From NCBI GenBank assembly GCA_012845835.1, contig JABAKD010000009.1:11703455-11767454 (forward strand): a stretch of DNA of 64,000 nucleotides. The letters are read 5' to 3'. The stretch is from Undaria pinnatifida (lineage: Eukaryota > Sar > Phaeophyceae > Laminariales > Alariaceae). Position 1 is the stretch's first letter; every line of letters begins with the position of its first letter. Below are positions 22,888 to 32,940 of this stretch, one piece after another. The translations under genes and the position numbers were made by a program. The notes below the pieces were generated by a model. The model made no database searches. It was not told the origin of the DNA and worked only from the letters and a program-made list of their open reading frames with translations.

Positions 22888-22996
22888 TTGTGTTTTTTCT
22901 CTGGGGTATTCCTCGGCTCCAGAGTGACTGGAGCCTGTCCTGTGACCACGGACTTGATTATGCGAGTTAATGTGGGAATAGCAACAACAACAACAG
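22888..22996 (-). repeat. about 100-bp repeat, right arm of the inverted pair
   Basis: Complement of the left arm: CTGGGGTATTCCTCGGCTCC, AGAGTGACTGGAGCCTG, TCCTGTGACCACGGACTTG, ATTATGCGAGTTAATGTG, then (AAC)n. The 1.9 kb between the arms holds a purine tract, the LINE fragment and the CCGCCTTAT minisatellite. Confidence 0.65.
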
Positions 22997-23134
22997 CAAC
23001 AATATGTTTTCGACTGTTGGCGCTAACACTGCACGTTGTCGGATGGCAAATAAACGGTAGTTATGACTGATAGTATAGATAGATGCGGTTCTTCAAAGCT
23101 GCAACAGGAAAAGGGAGCGATTATACACAAGATA

Positions 23135-23345
23135 GTCCTATTATATTATAAAAATAAAACAAGGCTCCAGCTGTGAGATCCAAGATTTCGTCGAAACTCA
23201 TCTGTGCAAGCTGTGTGTGATACTTCGATCGCGCGTATATTACTTGGGGTGTGTCCTCATTAAGGATATAGGTCGGCGATTCCCCTTTAGAAGTACAATA
23301 GTGTAGCTCGCGTAGGAACCCAGTAGACCCAAGTAGCCCACTCCA
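23135..23345 (+). repeat. GATCGCGCG-family copy, left arm of an inverted pair
   Basis: CAGCTGTGAGATCCAAGATT, GTGATACTTCGATCGCGCG, GTGTGTCCTCATTAAGG, ATATAGGTCGGCGATTCCCC. It is immediately followed by a reverse-orientation copy. Confidence 0.75.
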
Positions 23346-23399
23346 AAAGTTAACCCACACTATAACACTTATTGTTTCATGCATACTGAATTCCACAGA

Positions 23400-23640
23400 T
23401 GGATATCTGGTTTTGTCCCCCTCGATACGGGTTATACAGTTTCCGCGCGCAGAACAAGGTTAAACGCCTCAGTCCTGTTGACCCTGGTATCAGCAGGGGA
23501 GTCACCGACCTGTATCCTTCACAAGGGTACACGTACACACACCCCGTAACACGCGCGATCGAAGTATCACACGCAGCTTGCAAAGCTGAGTTTTGATCAA
23601 AATACCTTTTTGGTCGATCTCACAGCTGAAGTGCATTTTT
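23400..23640 (-). repeat. GATCGCGCG-family copy, right arm of an inverted pair
   Basis: Reading the plus strand: TTTTGTCCCCCTC, GTTTCCGCGCGCAGA, CCTGTTGACCCTGG, GGGGAGTCACCGACCTGTAT, GCGCGATCGAAGTATCACAC, CGCAGCTTGCAAAG, CGATCTCACAGCTG. This is the complement order of the left arm, so 23135-23640 is a head-to-head palindrome-like pair. Confidence 0.75.
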
Positions 23641-23844
23641 TCATTTTTTTGAATAGTACAGCTTGTACCCAGCAGGGGCAACGTCCTACAAACATCAGAG
23701 TAGTAGTATCTACAATTATGTCCGGAAATATAAGCAACCTATGGCGGTTCATATTGAAAAAAAACGTTGCTTATATTTATTTTCCAGAGATGGTGGTATG
23801 ATGTACCTCAAACCTCACACCACGCATAATAGAAGGTTAATGTT

Positions 23845-23962
23845 TTATGGCTTAGTTTGAGTAAGCTATTGGTTAATGCTGTAAGGCTTAGTTTTGGATA
23901 AGCTATTGGTTAACCTTTTGCAAGTGGTCAAACAGACTAATACCCCACTAATACCTTAAAAA
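23845..23962 (+). repeat. GGCTTAGTTT dispersed repeat with internal duplication
   Basis: ATGGCTTAGTTTGAGTAAGC, TATTGGTTAATGCTG, then AAGGCTTAGTTTTGGATAAG, CTATTGGTTAACC; then GTGGTCAAACAGACTAATAC and CCCACTAATACCT. Complement copies are at 41230-41345 and, partly, 29565-29635. Confidence 0.5.
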
Positions 23963-23963
23963 A

Positions 23964-24022
23964 TGGCGTCGTCGGCAGGACCATGTTTTTTTGGGTCATG
24001 GGTTCGAGTCCCACATCCACCA
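23964..24022 (+). other. tRNA-like fragment
   Basis: CATGGGTTCGAGTCCCACAT is a good T-arm, with TGGCGTCGTCGGCAGGACC some 20 bp upstream resembling a D-arm. No matching acceptor stem or anticodon arm can be folded. A SINE head or retro-derived tRNA piece is likelier than a functional tRNA. Confidence 0.3.
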
Positions 24023-24202
24023 TAATAATCTCTTTCATACTTTCCCCATCATCTCGAACTTGAAAAACACTCTCTCCGGTATCCCCAGGAAATGAAACCG
24101 TTTGGATATTGACAGGTCCGCCTGTATATCCGGCCGACCTGCTATCCCGTTCAGGGGAAAAGAGTGTTATACGGCTAATAATACCCCACTAATTCCTCAA
24201 CA

Positions 24203-24292
24203 TTAACCCGTTTAGCACCGCACTCCCGACATGGGAACAATACACTTGAAGCTAAACTGGGATAGTTTCAGCAGTTGGAAATGGGCCAATCC
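24203..24292 (+). repeat. TTAA-ended piggyBac-like terminus
   Basis: ATTAACCCGTTTAGCACCGC, ACTCCCGACATGGGAAC, ACACTTGAAGCTAAACTGG, CAGTTGGAAATGGG: the same ordered blocks as at 6.5 and 52.5 kb. It lies just before the LTR element. Confidence 0.5.
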
Positions 24293-24310
24293 TGTACATC
24301 CAATCGGGAC

Positions 24311-24579
24311 TGTTAAGATACGGCCTCGAAAGGCCTGTAATTATCCGAATTTGAGATCATTTGGATGGGTTTCGCATGATAAGGTTGGCGTTTATATTCG
24401 GGAAAGTTAGGAAGTAGATCGGAGGCACGTGCCTCCGATCTCAGAAGCTATCCGGGGCTCTGGTGGAAACGAATAAAGCTACGTCTCTACGAAGGCTAAG
24501 AAAGTGAGTACTCTCCGAGGACCTGCTCAATTGGCAGACCTGCAGGGGGCACTCTGTGTCCCCCACCATTTACTTAACA
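24311..24579 (+). repeat. 5' LTR
   Basis: Starts TGTTAAGATACGGCC and ends CTTAACA, so TGTTAA/TTAACA form the terminal inverted repeat. It holds a perfect 24-bp palindrome at 24417-24440 centred on CACGTG, and a late hairpin (GGGGGCAC/GTGTCCCCC) that could mark the R region or 3' processing. Confidence 0.9.
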
Positions 24580-24581
24580 TG

Positions 24582-24597
24582 TGGCGTCGACGAGCTT
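24582..24597 (+). other. primer-binding site candidate
   Basis: TGGCGTCGACGAGC begins two bases after the 5' LTR; TGG pairs with a tRNA CCA end. The deleted copy at 44067 has TGGCATCGTCGGCAGG at the same place (44337). I cannot name the tRNA. Confidence 0.5.
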
Positions 24598-26280
24598 GAT
24601 ATGTTATTGTGGCAGCGTTCCTCCAATCTCTCTGATGTTTTTTTTCGTAGCGATTTTGCTTTCGCTTTCCATGGAGCCCACAACCCCTGTTCCTTCTCGG
24701 GTGGCTTCTCAATGGAGGGAGCGCCCTTCTTCCTACAACGGCGACCACAACAGCAGTGAGATGGGAGGGGCCCCTCCTGTTGGTCGCCGGACACGTACTA
24801 CACGGACGACACCTTCCAAGTACGTGCGAACGACACTGCTCTGCGGAGCACACTCCTCGTCTCGGATTTTGGTCTCTCCTGTTGGTCACTGGGCACGCAC
24901 CACACAGACGACACCTCCGAGTACGTGCAGACGACACTGCTCTTCGGAGCACACTGCTCGTCCCGGCCTTTCGTCGCATCAGTTCACCGCCAGCTGGTCA
25001 TACACCACTCCGCAGTGGAACTGCCCGAGCCCCATCCATCAGACTTGTTTGCTCCGCGCTCTGCCAGCATGTTGCGCAGCACATCTCCGCGAATTGCCAG
25101 CACAAGCCGCAAGATCGGCCATCGACTTGTACTTTTTTTGCGCTTCGGGGCTCTGAGGCATATAGACTATGCACGACACGCCACGGACAAGCATACTGGA
25201 ATCAACCCTTCGAATGGCCTTCGACGGGGACTTTGCTTGCTGAGAGAGCCCATGAACCAACATACACCTTTGCTGTCGTGCCCCACACCGAAATCACAGC
25301 TTTGGGTGGACTCGAACCCCTCGCCGAAGCACTGTCTTGGGTGGGCTCGTGCTCCGCACTAAACATGCTGCCTTTGGGTGGGCACCCTCTCACCTCTACC
25401 GCTTTTCACGATTTCGCACACACGAGCCACGTATAAGGATTGACGGCCTTTCTGCTTCCACCGGGAGATTCGTCGCTCGTGTTTCTGCCTCCGTCGCCAC
25501 TCCCGAAGGCTGTACCGCCGCGGGTCGATTCACCTGCCGCCGACACCGTTTTCGCTTCGGTTTTTGCCATACCCATCGAGGGCGGCACGGGCTCCGCAGA
25601 AGCCCTGGCTGCAGCGACGCCCATCGCACAGCCGACTTATCTATCCCGGAGTTCTTTACAGGAGACGGCCCCCGCCGCGACCACCGGTTCGACTGTGTCC
25701 GTCTCCGCTATGCTTGGCACTCCAGCCCCTCCGTCGTCGACGACGCGCCGACGAACAGCGACAACAACGGGTAATGTACCCCCGCTGTAGATTATGGATT
25801 CGGGCCCGGCGGGGCCCCTCGGGCCATCTTCCAGACGAGGTACAACCCCGTCGCGAGTCCCACGGCCGCAGCCGACCCCCGTCGACCGCCGCGACCCCTG
25901 CTTTTGCCGACTGGCCGGTCCGCACGGTGCCACTACCGTCTGACGCGACCACACAGAGCCTATATGGGAACTCCTTTCTTACGGCTCACGCCTTCTCCTG
26001 GTGACACGCCGACTGCATATACAGGTCGGACGCCCGCGGCAACGCGGCTGAATTGCGGTTCGCTGGTTCCGTCGCGCGTTATTCACGTGACGATTGGAAG
26101 CGAGAGCAGCACTCTGAGCCGACGTGCCACGCCATGATGCGTTACGTTTCTACCGGCCGCCATCGGTCCTGCCGCCCGACTTTTGGCGTGCTAACTCTCG
26201 CACAAGCGTCCATCCCTCTCAGACATCAAGGAGCTGGCGGGTAAGGGTCGACTACACACAACAACGACGACATCGTCCTA
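24585..26280 (+). pseudogene. retroelement 5' internal region, possible gag remnant
   Basis: This GC-rich block has several medium open frames (for example 24756-25436 and 25440-25790) rich in Pro, Ala, Ser, Thr and Arg. None is long enough to be an intact gag and no zinc knuckle was seen. 24773-24970 is a tandem duplication with a period of about 102 bp (CTCCTGTTGGTC starts both units). By position it should be the gag to reverse-transcriptase region, but the enzymatic part is absent. Confidence 0.4.
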
Positions 26281-26289
26281 CTCGTCCGT

Positions 26290-27335
26290 AACCCGACACT
26301 GCCGCCAACAAGGTCTGACAAACCCAACTCTGCGGGGCGAGTTGCTTGCCTGCTACACGACGAGCCAGTTCGCATCTACGTTCCCCTGCTCATGTGCCCT
26401 TGGATCATGCAAGCTTGTCACTCGACGGCCTCTTGTCACCTGGCACCACAGGCACGTTGCGCATGCTGGAGCGTTTTCATTGGTGGATTGGCATGGATGT
26501 GTGCACCCGGTGGTGGCTTCGCCACTGCTTGAAGTGCCAAGCGCGGAAAACCCCACGGCTGACTGTCCGCTGGCCCATCATCACAATGCCTCTGCCGGAA
26601 GGTCCAGGTGTCGCCGCCAGTGTTGACTACTTCGGCCCCGTTCCGGTCACACCAGGAGACAACATCTACATCCTGCTGTTGACCGATCGCTTCAGTCGTT
26701 GGGCCGACATGTTCCCCGTCACTGCCGCTGAGTTCACCGCGGAGGGTACAGCCAATATCCTGGTGAACCAATACATCTTCTTGTGGGGGTGCCCGCGCAC
26801 CATACTCTCGGACAACCGACTGCAGCTCTGCTCCAAGCTTTCACGAGCTGTAATATCAGCTGTTGGGTGTGCACAAGCTTGCTACAAGCTCCTATCATCC
26901 CAACTGTAACGGGGGCGTTGAGCGGGTAAATCACACTATGGCACAAATGCTGGCTGTGGTCGTCAACGAGCGGCAAGACGATTGGGACTTGCATCTGCCC
27001 CACGTAGAATTCGCTCACAACAACCCCGTCAGCGCGGCGACGGTCTGGCGCCCAACGGGGTCCACATGGGCAGACTCCTACGGCCCCCCCTGACGGTTTT
27101 CGACCGCACTGGTGTCGTGGGACACCAGAGTCTGGCCCGTGACCACCTGGCCTATTGCGACTTTGCCACCGACCGGCAAAAGCGCGCGAACGACATTGTC
27201 CGCGCACACCGCGCCCTCACCGTTTCCCGTGTTTACCGCAGAAACTCCGCCCTCGCCGACGCGCTGCGTCCAGCACCTAACTTCACTGTAGGTGGTAGGC
27301 ATGGGTATACAATTCTGCCTCTACCATCCGCCAGG
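26290..27335 (+). pseudogene. Ty3/gypsy-type integrase, frameshifted
   Basis: Integrase joins retroelement cDNA into the host genome. Signs of the family are an N-terminal HHCC zinc module with CHSTASCH in one frame and HCLKCQARK in the next (shift near 26440), a DDE core with VDYFGP (first Asp, near 26625) and ILSDN (second Asp, near 26810), and the catalytic Glu in GGVERVNHTM (near 26915) in another frame. A further shift near 27040 returns to the frame of HMGRLLRPPLTVFDRTG. At least three frameshifts make it non-functional. It lies in the 3' half of the LTR element, where integrase is expected in Ty3/gypsy order. Confidence 0.82.
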
Positions 27336-27337
27336 GT

Positions 27338-28306
27338 GTGAAGGCGAACACCGACGCCAAGGTACTCAAGGCCAAACTCGCGCTCAACTGGACGGGCCCG
27401 TACAAGGTCCTGGCCATCGGTCCCTGCTCCGCCACCGAGACTCCGGACGGCTCGCCGCTCGGGAGCAACCTCCTCTATTTGGATCTCCCTTCCGACCTGC
27501 CTGGTTCGGACGCTCGTCGGCGTGTGGCCATCGAGCGCTGCAAATCCTGTGCCAATCCCCACGACAGCGGGGACATGCCCAAATACCTACCGGCGGGGCT
27601 GACACAGTACATGCTCAACAATTTTTCCAAGAAATCCCCGCCGTACCACGTCACTCAAGACGACGTTTCGACTCCCCTCCAACGGCTGGAGGTGGAGCAG
27701 ACCACTGGTCCTCAGTCGGTACGGGGGCGAGATGGCGTTCATCGCGGTGCTATACAAGACGCATTGGGCGGGACTCTCCGAACCTTCCTGGGAGCGGGAA
27801 ATGGACCTTCACCTCTCCCGCTCCCACATCTTGCGTTATTGGCCGGAACCCCGGACCAGCATCGCCAAACCAACCGCCTGTACCGCCGAATGCGGATCAG
27901 GGCGGCACACCTCGAGTTCTCCCGCAACAACGAGGAACGTTTCCAAGCGCCGGGTTACGCCTGTGTTCCCCGCGCCGATTGGCTCCGTCGCTACTACGAC
28001 ACAGTACTCCCTAAGGGAGCCCACTTTTCGTACAAGGGAGACGATGGGATATGGTGGCTTGGAAAAATCAGCGCGAGCACTACCGAGGACAAGGTATACC
28101 TGGTCCGCTTTCTGGACGACCCGGGACCGATTAAACTTCCTCTTCCCCCGGCGCGCTACACGACTTCGACGGGAGCCGTACGAGGCTCTTGGTGCTTGCA
28201 AATTCACATCGCCAGTGCGCTTCCTCGGGGAATCCAACGTAACGTAGACGAATCTCGAGCGCGGCCGTGGCCAGTTGACTTTCAAGCCGCCACCGCTCCT
28301 CGATAA
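27338..28306 (+). pseudogene. integrase C-terminal and chromo/Tudor-like tail
   Basis: One open frame of 322 codons continues the integrase. Its start (KLALNWTGPYKVLAIGP) resembles the SH3-like DNA-binding domain of Ty3/gypsy integrases. The end (GDDGIWWLGKI, then VYLVRFLDDPGPIKLPL) looks like a small beta-barrel of chromo or Tudor type that may guide insertion. A stretch near 27725-27840 reads better in another frame (FIAVLYKTHWAGLSEPSWER), so compensating frameshifts have scrambled about 40 residues. Assignment to a particular beta-barrel family is inference. Confidence 0.6.
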
Positions 28307-29121
28307 TTCTTCATTTTGTAGAGTTATGAGGTTTGAGCCTTTGTCTTTGGGTTGTTTGTAGTGTCCTAAGGGTCTTCGTCGAGTTTTGGGGCGGTTCTTT
28401 CCATTATTTTTCTTTCTGTCCTGCCGAACCCCCTGCTCAGTGCCGGGCCAGGGTTCGGGTAAAACGCCGCTATCTGAGGCGCAGGGCTGTCGCTTTTCGT
28501 CATTGTTCAATTTCGCCCTGCCGAAACCCTCCTCAGCCCAGAGCCGGGGGGCGACCAGGGTACCCTGTTCGCGCGTAACGTGGTACACGGCTATGTACGG
28601 GTCTGTGTGTCATCTTATATCTTTTGTGTGTAGTATTTGTTCTACTTTGTTTTTTTCGTCTACACACTTCCCCCCCTAGAGGGGCTGTAAGTGTTGCCAC
28701 CTTCCATCCCGGGTATTCGTCGTTTCCTCCTCTAACCCCCCGCCTTGCCGATGGCCCGCGGGAGGCTTTTCGCATGACTTCTCCCTTGTGTTAGCGTCTG
28801 TGTTCCCCTCAATATCGACGAGGGCTCGCCTCGCCATAGTACTTTTTCTGTGGTTGGTTTGCCGTAGAGCCTTTCCTGCCCTCCCCCGCCACACCGGCGG
28901 CACACGGCAGGGTTTTGATGGGTGACTTTTTGCCTTGTTGTAGGGTCTGCATTTCTTTCAACTGTTTTTCTTCGCGTGTTCCTGGCCCCATAGCCAGACC
29001 GTTAGAAGTGTGGGAGTGAGTTTTGAGGAGCCGCATCTTCGACTCATGGTCTAGTTCGTAGAACCGGAGTTTCCCCGAATCTCCCATATTTCTGCATATG
29101 CGACTCATCAGGGTGGGCTAG
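28307..29121 (+). other. retroelement 3' untranslated region and polypurine tract
   Basis: No open frame of note. The last 280 bp recur in the deleted copy at about 44370-44711, which defines the conserved 3' end of the family. GGGTGGGCTAG directly before the 3' LTR is the likely plus-strand primer site. Confidence 0.6.
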
Positions 29122-29391
29122 TGTTAAGATACGGCCTCGAAAGGCCTGTAATTATCCGAATTTGAGATCATTTGGATGGGTTTCGTATGATAAGGTTGGC
29201 GTTTTATATTCGGGAAAGCTAGGAAGTAGGTCGGAGGCACGTGCCTCCGATCTCAGAAGCTATCCGGGGCTCTGGTGGAAACGAATAAAGCTACGTCTCT
29301 ACGAAGGAAAAGAAAGTGAGTACTCTCCGAGGACCTGCTCAATTGGCAGACCTGCAGGGGGCACTCTGTGTCCCCCACCATCAATTTAATA
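29122..29391 (+). repeat. 3' LTR
   Basis: Begins TGTTAAGATACGG like the 5' LTR. Its end has decayed to TTTAATA, followed by the GGAC target duplicate. It carries the CACGTG-centred palindrome with one base changed. Confidence 0.9.
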
Positions 29392-29564
29392 GGACCCCCA
29401 GGCATACCGACCGAAACTATGCTCCGAGAGGTAGGTGTGACATTGCCAGCCGTCGAGTTGGAGCGCGCAGCGGCAGGACTAGTTTTGTGCTGTTAATGAT
29501 ATATTGTGGTTGCGCACTCGCCGGAGATCTCCATACACACCAGCAGTAATTGTGCATAGCTCGA

Positions 29565-29640
29565 TTAGAGGGTATTAGTCCGTTTGACTGCTGGCAAAAG
29601 GCCAACCCATCGCCTACAACTACCGTGCCCAGACTAAGCC
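29565..29640 (-). repeat. GGCTTAGTTT dispersed repeat, fragment
   Basis: GAGGGTATTAGTCCGTTTGA and CCCAGACTAAGCCTG match the minus copy at 41.2 kb; the middle is diverged. Confidence 0.35.
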
Positions 29641-29790
29641 TGTATATATTCAAAATGAAAACTACACTTCATCTAGCTGTGATATCGTTTTCTTTTTGTA
29701 AAGCTAAACTAATCTTGATATGCCTTACACAAAGTACGTAGCATCGGGTACTAACTGTGCACGCGCCCTGTTCATCTCAGTAGAATGATA

Positions 29791-30135
29791 CTACTACTGT
29801 AACACTACTGTAACACTACTGTAACACTACTGTAACACTACTGTAACACTACTGTAACACTATTGTAACACTGCTGTAACACTGCTGTAACACTACTGTA
29901 ACACTGCTGTAACACTACTGTAATACTACTGTAACACTACTGTAACACTGCTGTAACACTGCTGTAACACTACTGTAACACTGCTGTAACACTACTGTAA
30001 CACTGCTGTAACACTACTGTAACACTACTGTAACACTACTGTAACACTGCTGTAACACCACTGTAACACTACTGTAACACTACTGTAACACTGCTGTAAC
30101 ACTGCTGTAATACTACTACTGTAATACTACTGTAA
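29791..30135. repeat. 11-bp minisatellite (CACTACTGTAA)n
   Basis: About 30 units of CACTACTGTAA or CACTGCTGTAA over 345 bp. The A/G change at the fifth base is spread in an irregular pattern. Confidence 0.93.
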
Positions 30136-30223
30136 TCGTCAGTGTTTTTTCGGAGTGTTGTTTTTCCTTTGAACTCCCATCGCGGCTATTACAGTGTACT
30201 GATAGCCCCTGAACGGAGCTTAC

Positions 30224-30640
30224 CAAGCACATTCGCATTGTTAAGCGTTTCACTGGCGTGTTTGCGAGATACATAGATACCAAGGTTGGTTGGGGTACCA
30301 AGCTTACCAAGCACATTCGCATTATTACGCATTTTACTACCTGGTAGCGTGTTTGCGAGATACATACACCAGGTTGGTTGGGGTACCAAGCTTACCAAGC
30401 ACATTCGCATTACTACGCATTTTACTAACGTGTTTGCGAGATACATATACCAAGGTTGGTTGGGGTACCAAGCTTACCAAGCACATTCGCATTAATACGC
30501 AATATTAGCGTGTTTGCGAGATACATATATACCAAGTTTGGTTGGGGTACCAAGCTTACCAAGCGCGTTCACATTATTACACATTCGAATCGGGGTGTTT
30601 GCGAGAAACCGTACCAAGTTTGGTTGGGTGGGAGAGTTGT
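30224..30640. repeat. 80-95-bp tandem repeat, about five units
   Basis: Each unit holds GTTTGCGAGATACATA, TACCAAGGTTGGTTGGGGTA and CCAAGCTTACCAAGC, then ACATTCGCATTATTACGCA. Unit starts near 30259, 30348, 30430, 30508 and 30596. Units differ by indels, and the last is degenerate. Confidence 0.9.
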
Positions 30641-30814
30641 TAATAGGCGTCATCCCACGGCAGGAGTTGCAGTTCTTTAGCCAAAAAAAGGTATACCGTG
30701 CCTCGGTTATTGACCTCCTCAGGTGAGGAACTACCGGTTCGTCATTAGTCGAGTAATTTCACGAGTACGATTTGTTTTCGGACTATGGCATCTATTCATA
30801 CAAGAGAAGCTTGG

Positions 30815-30945
30815 TCGGGTTGGGCGAGCGAACGCCTCCGAAGGTCATGTCTCGGGTGATGATGATGGTGAGACATTGAGGTCCTCGACGTTACAGGAGG
30901 TCAAGAAACTTTCTGCTGCTGCGCCGCTACCTCCGCGGAATGGCT
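30815..30945 (+). repeat. GAT-core dispersed repeat, copy 3
   Basis: CGGGTTGGGCGAGCGAACG, GGTCATGTCTCGGGTGATGA, AGGTCCTCGACGTTACAGGA, TTTCTGCTGCTGCGCC: a diverged version of the other two copies. Confidence 0.5.
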
Positions 30946-31204
30946 CTTCGAGTAGGCACGAAAACATGTAATATTAGTATTGAAACCGTCACAATCCAAG
31001 GTCAACTCGACCCACGAACGAATCGGCGAACTGATACAACAAAACGGTGGCTTAAAAAATCTGCTTCAGATGCTTGAAATCCTCTGCACCATTTTTTTAC
31101 TTCGACCCTAATTTTTTCGTGGATTTTGGTTGGCCTTAACCTTCTCTTTTTTTTCGTGGATTGGTTGGCCTTGACCTATTTTTTTTTTGTGGATTGGTTC
31201 CGGC

Positions 31205-31500
31205 CTTGGGTTTATTTGTAAAACAATAAAACTACACTTCTCCTTGCTGTTAGATCAAGATTTCGTCGAACTCTCATATTTTTGCAAGCTGTCTGTGATA
31301 CTACGATCGCGCGTATTTCTGTGCGTGTGTGTCCTCATTAAGGATATAGGTCGGCGACTCCCCTTAGAACTAGAACCAGGGTCATCAGGGTGGTGTTAAT
31401 CAATCTGCGCACGGAAACTATAAAACCCGATTTTGAGGAGGGCAAAATCTGACGGCTGTGGAACACACCCATTTATTGTGTATATAGTCGTATGATCGGT
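31205..31500 (+). repeat. GATCGCGCG-family dispersed repeat (long copy)
   Basis: GATTTCGTCGAACTCTCAT, GCAAGCTGTCTGTGATAC, ACGATCGCGCGTAT, GTCCTCATTAAGGATATAGG, GGCGACTCCCC, GGAAACTATAAAACCCG, GGCAAAATCTGACGG. The G-rich tract at 31505-31620 follows, as after other copies. Confidence 0.75.
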
Positions 31501-31504
31501 GAGG

Positions 31505-31620
31505 GGAGGGCGGGCGGGTTAGAGGCTCGGGTGGGGGGGGGGGGGGTACTCAGTTGGGGGGGGGGGGTACGGGGGGGGGGGGGGGTCAACGTTCTTAGGG
31601 GGGGGGGGCGGGGTACTCAT
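31505..31620. repeat. poly-G tract cluster with GGTACTCA
   Basis: Four or more G runs of 10-15, two followed by GGTACTCA. It follows the GATCGCGCG copy at 31.2 kb. Confidence 0.8.
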
Positions 31621-32128
31621 TTGTTGCTTGCCTTAAGTCATTTGACCATTGACCACGCATCCCTTTCGAGACGAAGCCCCGTTCCTATTCCTAATAGAGA
31701 CACCTCCAACATTTGGGCGCTCATTACGCTTTTTCCATATATTACACAAAAACTGTTCACTTATCGTATCCCCTTCCTGTTTCGCCGCGTGCGGCCACCA
31801 TCTATCTCCTAGGATAGCGATCGTTTTCTCGCTACTCTCTAGCCTACCAAACCCCTCCATGTCGAACATTCGTCTAATTCCCTGAGGGATCAGGGGGGGG
31901 GGGGGGGGGAGATAGATGGGAGCAACACATTCTATCTGCATGCTAAACACGGGTTTGTTTGTGACGTTCGTTGGTTTGGATACTGTTTGTTGTATTTTTT
32001 CTACCGTCCTAAAGGATTTGGAGATCGCACAATATCTACCTGGTAGTAGTTTGTCTCAAGCATATGGCATGGGTGCAATTCAGGTAGTATGCTGGTGATC
32101 ATGGAAGCACTGAGAGGGGGGGGCGCAG

Positions 32129-32404
32129 GACGCGTGCTACGATGGAGGTAGCGATTTTCGTCTGAAATGGTTACTGAATGACGGGCCTTCTTAACCCCAA
32201 ATGGTCGGAACTAGTTTTGTTTCTTTTGCGAGTGTGGTTCTCGTCGTGTACCTATTAGGCTGGCCCATGGGGATTTTTTCATCCGGTTCTAGCGGTTATA
32301 TGTTGTTCTCTCCAAATCTATTTTTGGTAGAAGGGTTTCTTAAGCTCCCAATATGAAGGAAGCTCATGGAAAAAACGATGCACCTCTATATCGTACCACG
32401 CGTC
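32129..32404. mobile_element. MITE with GACGCGTGCTACGAT ends
   Basis: GACGCGTGCTACGATGGAGG at the start; GCACCTCTATATCGTACC then ACGCGTC at the end. GCAG lies on both sides. The interior TGACGGGCCTTCTTAACC and TTCTCCAAATCTATTTTTGG is shared with the other copies. Confidence 0.75.
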
Positions 32405-32764
32405 GCAGGTGGGGTCGGTCGTGTACCCGAAACCCACACGCACACACTTACTTTTTCCCGCGGCAATAATATCTCTGCTGCGTAAATAAGGGGAAGGAAT
32501 TGTGCTTTGAACCACAATATCGCACAACAAGTGCTGCTTCCGATTAGTTTGTCTCCCACAACCGTGCGTGCACTTATTAAAGGGGTTGATATGTGCCATT
32601 ATGTTCGGAGATGTAAAGGTCGTTTTATACTCATATCAATATCAAATCGGTCCCTATATTTTAGCCCAAGGTGGTATGTGCCACCACGACGACGACGGTG
32701 TAAACAGCCGGACTGGAAGAAGACAAACCGCGACGACGAAACCAAGACTGTACACAGCCGTGGG

Positions 32765-32940
32765 TCGTTAGTGCGGTAGCCTTTAGTGCGGGGTCCCAGT
32801 TTACTGCGGTCGAAATATCTTGCCACGACCTCATCCTACATCGTGCTGATGTACTGCACTCCTGTGATTGTGCGGGGGTCCCAGTTTAGTGCGGTTATTG
32901 CCATCTGGTAAGGCACCGCACTAATGAGGGATCACGACTG
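32765..32940. repeat. GTGCGGGGTCCCAGTTTA repeated motif
   Basis: GTGCGGGGTCCCAGTTTACTG at 32789 and GTGCGGGGGTCCCAGTTTAG at 32869 end in TGCGGT. GGCACCGCACTAATGAGGG at 32911 is close to the complement of the motif. This could be the ends of a small element. Confidence 0.45.

Larger units (their letters stand above)
24311..29391 (+). mobile_element. Ty3/gypsy-like LTR retrotransposon, degenerate
   Basis: Two LTRs of about 269 bp bound a 4.5-kb interior. The 4 bp before the 5' LTR (GGAC, 24307-24310) are repeated after the 3' LTR (29392-29395), as expected of a target-site duplication. A TGG-starting primer site follows the 5' LTR and a G-rich polypurine-like stretch (GGGTGGGCTAG) precedes the 3' LTR. 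The interior encodes an integrase in several frames plus a chromodomain- or Tudor-like tail; the domain order suggests Ty3/gypsy. No reverse transcriptase, RNase H or protease motif was found between 24580 and 26280. By eye the LTRs differ at about 10 of 269 positions, so the insertion is not recent. Confidence 0.88.

Noticed and set aside
26346-28306. Intact integrase or a cellular recombinase gene
   Set aside because: The zinc module, core and catalytic Glu lie in different frames, and the region sits between matching LTRs.
30224-30640. Possible CRISPR array
   Set aside because: The whole 80-95-bp unit repeats, with no constant repeat separated by unique spacers, and the setting is a eukaryotic nuclear genome.
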